Source: Ischnura elegans
Taxonomy: Eukaryota; Arthropoda; Insecta; Odonata; Coenagrionidae
Direction of reading: 5' to 3'
Assembly (NCBI RefSeq): GCF_921293095.1
Contig: NC_060257.1
Span: 55,526,968-55,590,967, forward strand
Length of the DNA: 64,000 bases
The first letter of the stretch is position 1, and each line of letters opens with the position of its first letter. A program made the translations under genes and the position numbers. The notes under the pieces are model-generated. The model saw only the letters and a list, made by a program, of their open reading frames with translations, did not search any database and had not been told where the DNA came from. This document shows positions 36,510 through 48,559 of the stretch, in pieces.

Positions 36510-37087
36510 TGTGCTTAATGTTTCACTCGCTCCTTATACCAGTATGGCCGATTGCAGGACAAGAAGGTTAAATCAGGTTGACCAAATGTAAATAGTTTGT
36601 ACGGAATTAATAGTCTCATAAGTTAAAAATGTCTTTCAAGATATGATCAAATACGGTAAAAATACTTGAAAAAATGAGTTACAAAATCAAAATTCATTTG
36701 ATACTGTAAAACAAAACAAATAATAACTTTAATATGAGTTTTATAAAAGCATTCACATTTATATGTTGGTATGAAAGACGTCATTTTCAACACTCATTTT
36801 TGGTCCACACAACTACATATTCTTCATTAAATTTTAATATTTAGCTCAATAAATTTATTACAAAATAAAATTATAATAATTTGATTTATTTTCAACATGA
36901 AATAAATAGCAAATAAAAGTAAAAAATATCTTCACAAATAACGACGTTCATTTGTTTCGCTTGTGTTCGAGAGACGAGAAATTCGAGGAGTATGACAAAT
37001 TTTACAATGAAAGGGTGATATAATGTTAGATGCAAAGACACTAAACAATTCTAGGATTATCTCTGAGGCTCTAACACAATAACTAAA
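36510..37087. promoter_or_regulatory. Shared spacer between divergent COX5A and FKBP8 starts
   Basis: The two start codons point away from each other and are 578 bp apart, so both promoters and 5' untranslated regions must fit here. No TATA box or named motif is clear in this AT-rich stretch. The call rests on gene layout only. Confidence 0.5.
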
Positions 37088-40000
37088 ATGGGTAAGCTCT
37101 TTGCTCTTTACTCGATAACCATAGTGTCCAGAAAATTAGTTGAACTTGCTCATTTTGTGCCGCATTATGTTTCGGCGAAATGGGGTTAATCTAAACTTTG
37201 ATGCGCTATGATAATTCCTTTCCTACCAGCTGAAGAAAAGGAAATTAATGGTGAATGCACCGCGGAGGTGAAGCCTCACGAAAAAAATGATTCTTCCGAT
37301 CAGAAAAGCGATGCTGACAATCCTGCCACCGAAGGTGCAGTTGAAGAAAATGAATGGTTAGACATCTTAGGATCGGGGCAACTTAAAAAAAAGGTAGGCA
37401 AACTAAAACATCGAAATACGCTAAGTCAACATACATTCACATAAATTAGGTCACTTCACTTACGACCTTGGATTGACGTTAGCTAATTTCGTGTTCTCTG
37501 ACAGTACCTTCGTGAAGTCTTAAATTCTTCACCCCATCGATTCGTGGAGGTCGCAGTTTTCTATTGCCCCCCCTCGTTATAATGCACTTCATTTAATTTT
37601 TTCACTGCCAAGTCACGGACCGAGGAAGCCGGTTTTAAGGACCTTGAGAAGTAGTCTTTCAAGAAATTTCCAAAGCATGGAATGTTTCAGTTAACCAGAA
37701 CTGTGAAGAATTAAATTTCTGATTTGTTCAGTATATTTTGGTTGCTTATTTTCTTTTAGGTCATTAAGGCTGGAGAAAATGATAGTCGCCCTGAGAGGTA
37801 TCATGTTTGTGTTGTGAACATACAAGGCACCTTGGAGGATGGAACTGTGGTGGAGAAATATGAAAACTATAGATTCCAGTTGGGAGATGCTGAGGTTTGT
37901 GTTATCATGATTAATGATTTTAACGATATTTGGTAAGGATAGGAGTTAACTGTTTCACTCGTCAATTTCTCAGGTTATCCAAGGTCTAGATTTAGCCATT
38001 CCTTTGATGGATGTCGGAGAGGAAGCGGATATACTGGTTGGCCCCCGTTTTGGTTATGGCACTATTGGTAGGCCTCCTGATATTCCTCCAAATGCTGAAA
38101 TAACATATAGAGTTCAGTTGCTATCATCAGAATCTGAAACTCCCTTGGAAAATCTGTCTGCTCTGGAAAGGAAAAGAATTGGGTAAGTAATTATTATTTA
38201 TCCTAGAGTTTAAGGCCTTTAATTGGAAGCATAAAGTACACTTGTTCAGGCTGCCCGGGAGAGGATAGAAATTGATGAATAAAAAATTGGAACTGTCTAA
38301 GATGCCTAACAAAGAACTTTTTTTTACTATTAATTTCTTTGTTTTTAAACGGCTTTTTGGAAGTTAAATTTTTTATTAACTTTGAATCCTTGTACAGTAT
38401 TTTTATTATTTAAACAATACCTTTCACCCCATTGCAGCATCATTAGGGAATACTGTATATGAATACAAAGTTTATACTGAAGTGATTGTTAGCCACTGAT
38501 GTGAAGCTGTTTGTTAGATTTTAGTCACAATGATTTATCCACTGTGGGAAACCAAACAAGCCCACAATAGTGGTAAGGCTGTGTAAAAGATTTAACTGGG
38601 AAAGAATTAACCCTTTCACCGGGCTCCTCACGGAAAGTTGCTTTTAGCTGTATGAAGGCTTTGAGTATTTCTGTTTCGCCCTGTACGGGGTTGTTTCTCG
38701 GCAAGGAATTGCCCAGGTTGTCGCTTCCTCCACTTAATGATCTTGCCTAGTGGGGTGCCGGACCCTTTCCTCGGCAACTGGGCAAATATAATCCTTGACC
38801 CTTTTCCCGTATACCTTTCATTTTGCAATGCCTCTAGAACTTTTAAACGAAATTCTACGGTTATTTTTAGGGTTTTCAGCAAAAGAGCATTATATCATAG
38901 ACCAACAAATACTTTAAAGGGAATGAAATCTTTCAATGTCCTAGTATACTTGTAAGTGTTTAAGATTTATGATATTAACATATTTTAGATCCATGATAAC
39001 CAAATCCACTCTCTCCTCATTCGCGTCTGCTCTCCACGAGCATTCTGAGAACATGAGAATGAAATATTTAGAATTTTTTTCAAGAATATTTTTCCGAAAA
39101 ATTCTCATAAAACTACTTGTATCTTACAAATGTGTCGTTTGAAATGGCTAAATTATATTTATAAATCAATTTCACTTAGATAAATATAAATTTTACACAC
39201 GAAATAAGAAAGAGAAGAAAATCATATTTTATTACATTACGAGGGCTTTTTTTCATAGGAGTTCTATAGGATATTTCACCAAATTTAACAGCAAATGTAC
39301 ACTTAGAATGTGGCTGACAGAGTAACGTATATCTTTAGATGTAAATCATAACAATGTCACTCCTGTAAATTTGCTAGTAAGCTAGCTAGCTAATATTTGC
39401 TGCTTTAAAAATAACAATTAAACATCTAACCTTAGCGTCCCAAAATTTGCTGTAGGAACTCCGTTAATATGAACGCTAGAGTTCCATTTAAAATGTGGAA
39501 CCGGTCAGCAGAACATCCAGAATGTAATTCTTGGCATTGATTTTCAATTAATGCAACATGTATGTTATTAGTTATTCTAACTTATAAACAAATAAGTGAC
39601 CATAAGCACCTTCCTTGAGTGGGGCAGTAAGTGCCGGAATGGGCCGAGATAATCCCCACACAGAAAATAAGAAAGGGTTGGACCTCTCGTGCCTAGGGAC
39701 CCTAATGGTGCATGGGACCCACTTGGCATGCTTGACTGCAAAGCCGTGAAAATACGGACTTCGGCCTTCAGCATCAAAAAATTCAAGCCGTGGAATCACA
39801 ACCTTGGTAGTGAAAAGGTTAATTGCTGGAAACTTGGAGTTGGATTTTTCCAGCATTACTTTTGGACTAAATTTAAATCCTGTATCTAAATAGAAAAAGT
39901 GTTAAAAAATTACTACAAATGAGCTATTTCACAAATTTTACCTTACGGTCGACTGTGACGTAATCAGAAAAGGAAGCTGTATTTTTCCATTTTTTTCTCT

Positions 40001-43000
40001 GTCACCTTACTTCTCAAGGTATTTGTGATGAAAAACCAAAGGCTCAACCCTTCTGCAGATAAACTGATTATGCCACTAACTCATGATGAGCAGATTGATT
40101 GGACATATGTCACAGCCTTTTTTGAATAAAAAATATTTGGTTTTACTGGTATTCAAACCTAATCTCCCGATTGCGGGTGAGCCGTGTTAGCTTAATTTAC
40201 TCTACCAAGCCATCTTTCCAAAGCATACTTAAGGATATGATTTACTGAACGAGTTGCTGTTGAAGTTTGCTCTGGAAAGATGTGCTGTAATCGGGTGGTT
40301 TCCTATTGTTTATTGTATTGCCTAAATCGAAAGATTATTAATCCTGGAGTACGTATGTCACACTTTTAGATTTTTAAATGACGATATCTATTTTTTGCGA
40401 TTAAATGAAAAGTGAAAAATTACAAGCACGCGCAAACATGACGGCTAAGTATGAATGTTGGGAAAAGTCCATGTGACGTCATTCTGGTTCCGGCTGCCGT
40501 CATGTGAGGCAGCCTTGGTGAAAGACTATGAGCGCCGCTACGATGCAGGCTGCTAGCAGGTAGCGCTTGGCTTGAATAAGGATTATTTATACCTGATCAA
40601 ACGAAGGAAACTTTCCGACGATTGGCAATTATAATAGGTGATTTTTAAGACATGTTTCCCTGAGCTCTGTGCCACATACATGCATTGGTAATCTCAGATG
40701 ACATAAAACTCCTACTACTTGTATAGCATCTAGATCCCTGTGACGTCACGAGAAGTGGCATCGCATGGGTGCCAATCTGGCCTTTTTCAAACCAGGTTAA
40801 AATTGACTATTAACATTCGTCTAAACTGGGATTTATAAAACCAAATAAATTGTATATTATTAGTACACTAATGGTGGGTAACGAATCGCAATTAATGGCT
40901 TTCGTTTTCTTTGATGAAGGAAACTACCATATTGTCTAACACGCCTTACCGGCAATCAGGAGATCTAGGTTCAAATCTCGGTTAAGCCAAATACTTTTTA
41001 ATGGCGAACTTCATCCTTGGTGTATAAAACTTTGCACCCACGTGGGTGATTGTGCACAAAGTCACTTGTTTCATGCTGTGCAATGAGGAGTTTGTTCTTT
41101 CAGACTTGAAATCAATTGGAATACATGAAAAGAATAGGGTAGTTTCCTTCATCAAAGAAAACAAAAGGCATTGATTGCGATTCGTTACCCACCATTACTG
41201 TATTCATAATATACAAATTATTTCGTTTTAGAAATGCCGGTTTAGTCAAATGGCAATGGTCCATTTTTATCCTCATTTGAAAAGGGCCAGATTGGCGCCC
41301 ATGCGATGCCACTCCACGTGACGTAACAGGGACCTAGTTTCTATAAGAGAAGATAGGAGTTATACATCGTCTGAGGTTACCAATGCATGCATGAGGCACC
41401 GAGCTCAGGGAAACATGTCTTAATAATCACCCCATTAAAACTGGCTAAGGTCGGAAAGTTTTCTTCGTTTGATAAGGTATTAATAATCCTTATTTAAGCC
41501 AAGCGCTACCAGCCAGCAGGGTACTCAGCTACCCGCTAGCAGCCTGTGTCGTATCAGCGCTAAGCCTCGCTTCAAGGTCACCTCACAGGGCGGCAGCGGG
41601 AACCAAAAATACGTCACACGGGGAGATTTCCCGGCATTCATACTTACCCGTCTCGTTTTCGCGCGCTTGAAAATTTTCACTTTTCATTTAATCGTGAAAA
41701 ATAGATATCGTCATTTAAAAATCTAAAAGCGTGAAATACGCACTCCAGGAGTAATAATCTTTCGATTAAAGCAATAAAAAAATAATAGGAAACTACCCTA
41801 TTGGATAGATGGAAGGTAAAGATGAGGCCATTCTCTTTTTAGTATTTCAGTAAGAAAATGTGAAAGTTGCCACCCAATTTCCATGAGTCAGTGACATCAT
41901 TAGAGTTCTGTTTCATTAACTCATTCAGGGAGTACCTTTCTCCATGAGGAAGGCACCACTCACACGAGAGTAAACTACAATGAATTATGCGAGGCCCATG
42001 CAGAAGCAAGCACAGAGCCATAAATTTGCTGATTGAGGAGCTAGAGTATGGGGCTTGCCTGTATGCACTGACTTTTTTGTCAATTGGCTTGCATCGAAAA
42101 ATCATACATTTTATGGAATCAGGTCTACATTTGGTTCGTATAATGCTGAATGTTAAATCCGTATTTGGTTATTGGCTGATGTGAATTATAACTACAGCAG
42201 ACTACCGATTATCCGGCTGCGGTTTATCTGGGTTTCGAATTATATGTGCATGATTTTCACTCTTGCTCAGTTTTTTCCACGATCTTTATAAAAAAATAGA
42301 ATCGGATGCAAAATCATCGAAATTATTGCATTAATGCCAGGGTACACCGGGCTTATTATTTCCATAAGAATCCCCCTCGTAAAACGCAATCGATGACGTG
42401 CTAGCTGCATTCACGGGAGCACTGTGTTCCTGTTTTCCAAGCCTCGCAGTGCGCGACTCCTTGATCACGGATACAGTGTAATTTCCGACGTCAAGCAGTG
42501 GTTTTAAAGCATTCTGCAAACAAGTTTTCTGTATCCGTGATCACACAGCAACGGATGTGTGGTTTTCGGAACCAGGCCTTACATGGAGCATTAATAATAT
42601 GGGTACAACCATGTTATCGCCACTAAAAAGATCGAAAACTGGTGAAGAGAGCTCTCAATGAGTCCGGGAAGTACTCTTAAATAACAGAATTACTGCATAA
42701 ATAATAATATATTATAAGCGATTGAATGAACTACGGCCGTTAAACGGTTGAAAGAAAATTAATGCCCCAGGGCCGTACTGGGGAATTAATTTTCTTTCAA
42801 TAATATATTGTTTGTTTTGCGTAAATTATTAATATTACAAGACATTTAATTGAAATGTAAGATTTCACTTCTTCCCGGCGTATGATGGCGGTGAATTCTT
42901 CTCGGGTTTCCATCTGGGTGAGCTCCATCTCCATCGCTGCCGACGTTTCGATAGAATCCTTTTCTATCGTCATCGGCCCTGATGACGATAGAAAAGGATT

Positions 43001-44937
43001 CTATCGAAACGTCGGCAGCGATGGAGATGGAGCTCACCCGGATGGAAACCTGAGAAGAATTCACCGCCATTTAAGTGAAAGTTTGGGTTATCCGTGTTTC
43101 CCAATTATTCGTGCCGTCTCTCCCCATCATTAGCCCGGATAATCGGGAGTGTACTGTACATTGAAAGATGGAGTGTCGAAGGATAAATGCCCCTGGGCTA
43201 GTGTTCTCCTCAGCTGTAAGCAGGTAGTTGCCGAAAGGGAAAAAGGAATGGCCTGTAGCCACCCAAGTCCCTTTCTCCTATATGCCTGTGCACTAGGCCA
43301 AGGAGTAGCTGAGAAGTGGTGACCTTTTTAACATGAGCTTGTGGCATCTTAATTTATATGCAAAAATAATAATATAATAAAGATATTTATTTTGCTGCCC
43401 AAAAGTTACCCTTATATACATCGAAGGTTTGTGAAATTAGGCACTCCAAGAAGATACAATATTGTTTAGGGGTTGCCATTAAATGTAAATAAGGCATTGC
43501 TCAGGAGTACATTTTACACAGTGTTTAAACAAAAGTAGCTCATCAATGACTCGTCATAGTTGCATGTATCCATAAATTATGGATTCAAGTATGTGAGCAA
43601 ACTTGGAAGCCATTGCAAAATACATTAATAGCAAATTATCATGATACAAAATTAAAATCAAATAGCATGTACATAAAAATAGAGGAGTATTAGGAATTAA
43701 CATAATCAATGGAACCCATGCCTTGAGGAAAATCAAATAATTATCTCAAATAGAAATTCAACATTCTTGTGAAGAAACAGCCTGCCTTTCAATTTATGAA
43801 AAAATGCAGCTTGGCTATCTCAACAAAGTAATTATTGCCATAGTTAATCATATAATTTTGGTGCTAAATAATTGTATAAGTGTTATTATGCTTCATTTTT
43901 TGTTTCAGAATAAAAGTGAAACGTGAAAGCCATCAATTTTTCTCTTAGAATAGCTCAAGAAGTAGTCCATTGTTGTTAAGACCATCTTGTTTTCATGATT
44001 TCATTATAAATTTTACTCTTTGGACAGGAACATGAAGAGGGAGAGAGGAAATTGGTGGTACTCTCGCGATGAACATAATTTTGCCATACAGTGTTATCGC
44101 CGTGCCCTTGATTTCCTGGATGACATAGAAGGTGGTATACTTGTGGAACCTGATCAAGATGGAAAGAAGGTAGACCTAGTGAAAAATTTCTCTGAAAAGG
44201 TGACGTATTTTTTATGGGTCAACTTCTGTAATATTCAATCATTTATCCTCAGCCAAATGAAGATGAGCTTCAGGATCTCCTTGAAGATCGGTTGAAAGTC
44301 TATAATAACTTAGCTGCTGCTCAGTTAAAAATAAAAGCATACGATTCTGCTCTATCATCTGTTCAGACTGTTCTTCGATGCCAGCCCAAAAATGTCAAAG
44401 CACTCTTTCGGAAGGGGAAGGTAAATAGATATTCATTGTATTGAATCAACTTCTTTATGATTATTTATTTATACTAACGTCATGAATCATTAATGTATGA
44501 AATTGAACTAATACCCAATACATTGTGTAGATACTTGCAGCCAGAGGTGATACGGAGGCAGCTATACCTGTTTTGAGACTCGCCAGTCAGCTGGAACCAG
44601 AATCCAAAGTCATTCACCAAGAACTATCCCAACTAGTGAAGCAGAAGAAGAAAGATTCTGAAATGGAAAAAAATTTGTATAGAAGAATGCTTGGTCAGGA
44701 CAAGGTTGATGAAAACTCCAAAATAGACTCAAGGTCTAAGGTAAATGTATTGAATATCTTTTAACTTTGAAAGACCTCGTAATATTTGGTTTTCCTTTGG
44801 GTTTTTGTTACAACTGTGTTTTAATATGTCTCATTACTTTCAATTTGCAGTATAGCAAGATATCTTGGGGACTTGTTCTAGGAAGCCTCGCTACTATGTG
44901 CGTGGGTATAGCAGCATACAAATTTAAACTTGTGTGA
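37088..44937 (+). CDS. FKBP8: FKBP8/FKBP38, TPR immunophilin with C-terminal anchor
   Basis: Eight exons join in phase: 37088-37091, 37230-37393, 37760-37894, 37974-38182, 44028-44199, 44253-44420, 44531-44740, 44851-44937 (1,149 nt, 382 residues, TGA stop). Exon 1 gives only ATGG before a GTAAGC donor; this restores the usual M-A-E start. Residues about 45-150 are the FKBP-type domain ([51 protein letters not shown]). Residues about 172-320 are TPR helices ([54 protein letters not shown]). Residues about 358-378 form a membrane helix followed by KFKLV. The domain keeps VI but has Leu where FKBP12 has Trp59 and lacks the Phe-Asp pair, as in FKBP38, which is weakly active alone. Family members sit on mitochondria and ER and bind BCL2 and HSP90. 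Human FKBP8 is 412 residues. Intron 4 (about 5.8 kb) is full of transposons. Confidence 0.93.
38611..39818. mobile_element. piggyBac-like MITE, FKBP8 intron 4
   Basis: Starts CCCTTTCAC and ends GTGAAAAGG, flanked by TTAA at 38607-38610 and 39819-39822. TTAA targets with CCY..RGG ends are the piggyBac signature. At 1,208 bp with no transposase frame it is non-autonomous. The matching terminal repeat is short, about 9 bp. Confidence 0.65.
40148..40985. mobile_element. Second tRNA-like inverted pair, interrupted by a MITE
   Basis: A tRNA-like core lies on the minus strand at about 40148-40220 (TGGCTTGGTAGAGTAAATT, then AATCGGGAGATTAGGTTTGAA). A related 3' half lies on the plus strand at 40934-40985 (CAATCAGGAGATCTAGG, then TTCAAATCTCGG). 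The sequence GGAAAGATG precedes both, at about 40216 in reverse and at 40275. The AATAGGG MITE at 40289-40933 sits between the 5' part and the 3' half of the right-hand copy. The sequence differs from the family at 6850, but the inverted layout is similar. Confidence 0.5.
40289..40933 (+). mobile_element. MITE of the AATAGGG family, copy 3
   Basis: 645 bp, collinear with copy 1 but more diverged. Its ends have changed (AATCGGG and CCATATT). It faces copy 4 at 41133-41802 tail to tail across 199 bp. Confidence 0.75.
41133..41802 (-). mobile_element. MITE of the AATAGGG family, copy 4
   Basis: 670 bp, inverted relative to copies 1-3, with AATAGGGTAGTTTCC at its left and AAACTACCCTATT at its right. 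It lies in FKBP8 intron 4. Confidence 0.8.
42195..43156. mobile_element. Tigger/pogo-like non-autonomous element, FKBP8 intron 4
   Basis: Starts CAGCAGACTACCGATTATCC and ends with the near inverse of CAGTACACTCCCGATTATCC, flanked by TA at 42193-42194 and 43157-43158. A short frame near 42600-42660 ([15 protein letters not shown]) could be the start of a lost transposase, but this is weak. A palindrome is embedded at 42885-43070. Confidence 0.75.
42885..43070. repeat. Near-perfect palindrome, 90-bp arms, 6-bp spacer
   Basis: Arms 42885-42974 and 42981-43070 agree at 88 of 90 positions by eye. The centre reads GATGACGATAGAAAAGG outwards, then CTATCGAAACGTCGGC. The CTGATGACG..CGAAACGTCGG pattern resembles the 3' terminal motif of Penelope-like elements. 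It lies inside the Tigger-like element, whose own ends are more diverged, so the palindrome looks younger. Confidence 0.9.
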
Positions 44938-45020
44938 TTAGTCATGGTGTTAAACTTGAAACAGATTATGAACAGTACCCATATGGTGAGAATCATCCCA
45001 TAAAATGTTTTACGTTATTT

Positions 45021-45026
45021 AATAAA
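45021..45026 (+). terminator. Poly(A) signal AATAAA for FKBP8
   Basis: AATAAA lies 84 bp after the FKBP8 stop, followed by GTGG and a T-rich stretch. Confidence 0.65.
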
Positions 45027-45613
45027 GTGGCCTTCATGTTTCCATTTAAGAGAAAATGATCATTTAGTGATGGGCGGTGGATCATAAAATTTGCATGCAC
45101 GATGGTGATAAAGTGCTTATCAATAATTTAAATTAGATGGTACTAATGCAGGAAACATCTCATATGTGTATGTTTATTATTTTTGCGGCATTTATTTTTT
45201 TGGGAATTAAAAATTCTCCTCATTTCTTATGTGACATTTATTTCTATTATAAAGGGCTTTGGTAGATCACATGTCAAGTTAATAAGTACTTTCATTATTT
45301 TTTTTTGTAATTCATCATTGATAGCTGTTTTTACACGTACTAAATGTAAAATTATTTTATTATTAAAAAACTGGGATGAGTACATATTTAGATGTGATTT
45401 TTTTATATGATTGTTAAATATTTAATACCTGATTTACAATGGACCAATGTTTTCTTCATGTCTGCACAGTGCTCTTTATTGCTTGTCTGAATGCTCCATC
45501 TTGTATGTCACATTTTATAGCTTATAGAAATCTTGTAATAACGAATAACAGCTGAAATAGAAGTATAAATAAAGGAGTATTTTCTGATGCAGAATTGCTC
45601 TTAATTGGTAGTA

Positions 45614-46015
45614 CAGTAAGTCCTTGACATATGAAAAAGGTGTGCTCCGAAACCTTGTTTATAAGTTGAAAGCTGATGTTACACCTGTAAAAAAATGCAG
45701 CAGCAGTATGCAAAGATGTACACGATTCATTATCGGTCATCATTTTTGTGATACTCTAACGGTCATACTTAGTTACGCATTCCATGAAGTTACATTTTTG
45801 TACTAGGAAAATATACATTTTATGTAATATGGTTACATTCGTCACAGCATGGACTTTGTCACTTGCATCAGGCTCAAAGTGAGACCTCCATGCCGCACCA
45901 TCAGCCGCATCGGCCAACTTCAAAGGTGCCAAATTTGAAATTTGGTCACGTTTGAATTTTTCAATCAGGCATGAATGTTTTTATCTCTGGAAGTTTGTAA
46001 GTTGAGGAATTACTG
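45614..46015. mobile_element. Tigger/pogo-like MITE
   Basis: 402 bp with TA at both flanks (45612-45613, 46016-46017). It starts CAGTAAGTCCTTGACATATG and ends with the inverse of CAGTAATTCCTCAACTTACA. No transposase frame. Confidence 0.72.
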
Positions 46016-47191
46016 TACTTTGAATTTAATCAATCAAATGTATTTTTATGACAGCGATTGCAATAAAAGGAGAGTTTTTCTTTTTGTGTTGCTGGACATT
46101 TCAATGAAGGGATGTATGGTGACTTATGGAGTAGAATACTGGCTCCTGACCGAGGTGTCTAGAATAAAATTTGGAAAGTCTATGGACACCCATGGCAAAA
46201 ATTCCCTTGAAGAAAAGTAGCCCAGGAAAAGGAAATTCCTCCCTTCTCCCCCCATATGTGTGTTAATGTTTGAATGTGTAAAATCCACATGCCTGTGACT
46301 CGGCCTGATATGATCACCCAGAGGTAGATTCAGTGTCATATGCATGACAAGAACTCCAGAAGTGGTGTTGCCAAATATAGGTCCCATGTAGTGTTAAAGA
46401 AAATGGCTGGTACAGGAGATATTACAGAGTTTATTTACAAAGAACAGGTTAAATGCTCATGTGGGCTACAAAAAACTTTTGGGGACTTTCAAATAATTTG
46501 TTTGTTAAAATAACTATTATTTTCAGTTCAAAGTTGATAAAAAGTGTGACCAATGATGTACGAAATAAAAATTTATTATGTACCTTTTTTGCACATTTTG
46601 GATGAACAAGAGTACCAATGGGATTGATGTAGTTTTTTACATCATGCATTTACACTAAAAAAATATTGATCTAATTGTTGGTGCTACGACACTGGTGGCA
46701 ACACCCTTGGACATGCATTTGTTCAGAATCAAATTTGGGGGGAAGTCATGACCTAGGCCCAGGGAGCAGATGGCAATACCTGCGCGATCATTACCAAATT
46801 CATGCTACCTAAAGGGTTAGTCAGATAAATTTTAGGCACCCAAATCCATGTCCGCCAAGGACTAATGAGCTTGGATGCAGCTTATTTAATTTTTGAGCTT
46901 TTTTTTACAGTAGGGAGTGTTACATTCTAAGGTACCTATGTAAATCTCAAATTTTTCTCATGTTTGGAACTTGGCCATGCATTTGCATATAAACTCCCTT
47001 TAATCCTTTACAAGGTTACAAAAACTATCAAACTAATAAAAATTTTGTAAAATTTGGGGGGTCCTGACCCCCACTATATCCACTACCATCCTTACCAATC
47101 CCAACCAACGTTCAGAGTAAAGTATTTAGTGTTGTGAATGAAAATTAAAATAAATCCCTGGTGTATATTTTGTGTAAAAAAAACTAGCATA

Positions 47192-47500
47192 CAGTAAGCT
47201 CATACTTTACGATATTAATTCATGCCACAGCACGGTTTGTAATGCAAATTTCATCGTATAGTCTATATGCATTACTTCCAGGCAAAGAATCAGGTCCGAG
47301 AGCATCAGTGCATGTTAATGTTGTCATTCCAAAATTATTTTTTACTAATAAAGTGTAGAATTACATAATTGATGATATATTGTGTGTGTGGAAACAAAAT
47401 CACGAGAATTTGAAAGTTTAAAAAGTATGCACACAATTCAGCCCAGATCATACACCAAACCTAGCATTAGTTGAACCCATAGTCAAGTGAGGCTCTACTG
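47192..47500. mobile_element. Tigger/pogo-like MITE
   Basis: 309 bp with TA at both flanks (47190-47191, 47501-47502). It starts CAGTAAGCTCATACTTTACG and ends with the inverse of CAGTAGAGCCTCACTTGAC. No transposase frame. Confidence 0.68.
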
Positions 47501-47689
47501 TAATGGAGTTTGGGAGGCTTTGTTATCCAAGCATGGAAATATTTTTAATGTAGTGAATGGTACAAGATTAAACAGTTTATTTCTACGTTGGCTTACTTAG
47601 CTAAAAAAAAATCAATTAGTATTTCCCATTTTCTCAAGAAAATACTACCTTCTATGCTCATAAAATTCTATTGTATTCTTATTACCCAT

Positions 47690-47967
47690 CTCTCTGTGAT
47701 TTGACCTAGATGTTGGTATGGTTAAGTGTGGGAAAAGCCCAATGCAAGGCTTAAGCACAGGTATGTGAATATATGCATTCAGGGTAGCAAGCCAGTTATT
47801 TTCCCTGAGCTCCATTACACTTTGACGATTTTGTTTGGGTTTTCTGGGGGCATCACCAAGGATTTGACCTTTGGATCCTTCGATCAAATGACAAACACAC
47901 TACCCATGCCTTGGGAGGTTGGTAGCAGTCAGGCTAAGTGCTATACCTACTAGACTACCACTCTCCC
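47690..47967 (-). mobile_element. Probable tRNA-derived SINE
   Basis: On the minus strand it begins GGGAGAGTGGTAGTCTAGTA (A-box-like) and has a B-box-like AGGTCAAATCC about 80 bp on. That spacing is long for a simple tRNA promoter, and the rest is AT-rich tail without a clear duplication. Confidence 0.4.
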
Positions 47968-48559
47968 TGGGCTTAGGTAGAGCACTTGTCTATGTACTTA
48001 TCAGAACAAGCATCAGCTGATAGGCAATGGTGACTCTTGAGAACTCAGCTGGTTTACCATTTTAAGCTGAGCTTCAGCTGTGAACATTGGAGATTTTCTT
48101 ACCCCAAAGGACTGATCTTTGTACTCTAATGACCCTTTCTGTTCCTCCATAGCATGCAACATAGGTAAATGTTTTTTTTTCGAGTCACTGCACCCACCTA
48201 GATTACGGTTGTTTTGTTTGATCCATTTACTCTCTCATCTGCTCAGATGATATACCTAATATGGCCCTGACCTTGAACTCCTTCAGAGCTCAATAATAAT
48301 AACCAGATAGCTATGATTCAGCCCATGTGCACGCTGTTATGCAGGAGGTGGTGGGAAAGTGACCACCGCTCAAGCCACGCAGCAAGGGGGTTTTGTGGGG
48401 TTCAATTTTATTGGAAAAAAACATGTTTTCAAATGGTTTTTCTCTGATAACCAAAAAAAATGTGTATTATCAAGGAAAGTGTAATGAATTAAATTCTAGC
48501 ATAAAAAAAGATGTTTTTTAAAGAAACGGAAGAAGCACGCGACTGGCCTGAGTACTTCC

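Noticed and set aside
42846-43133. Two similar frames on opposite strands near 42.9 kb
   Set aside because: They mirror each other only because the DNA is a palindrome.
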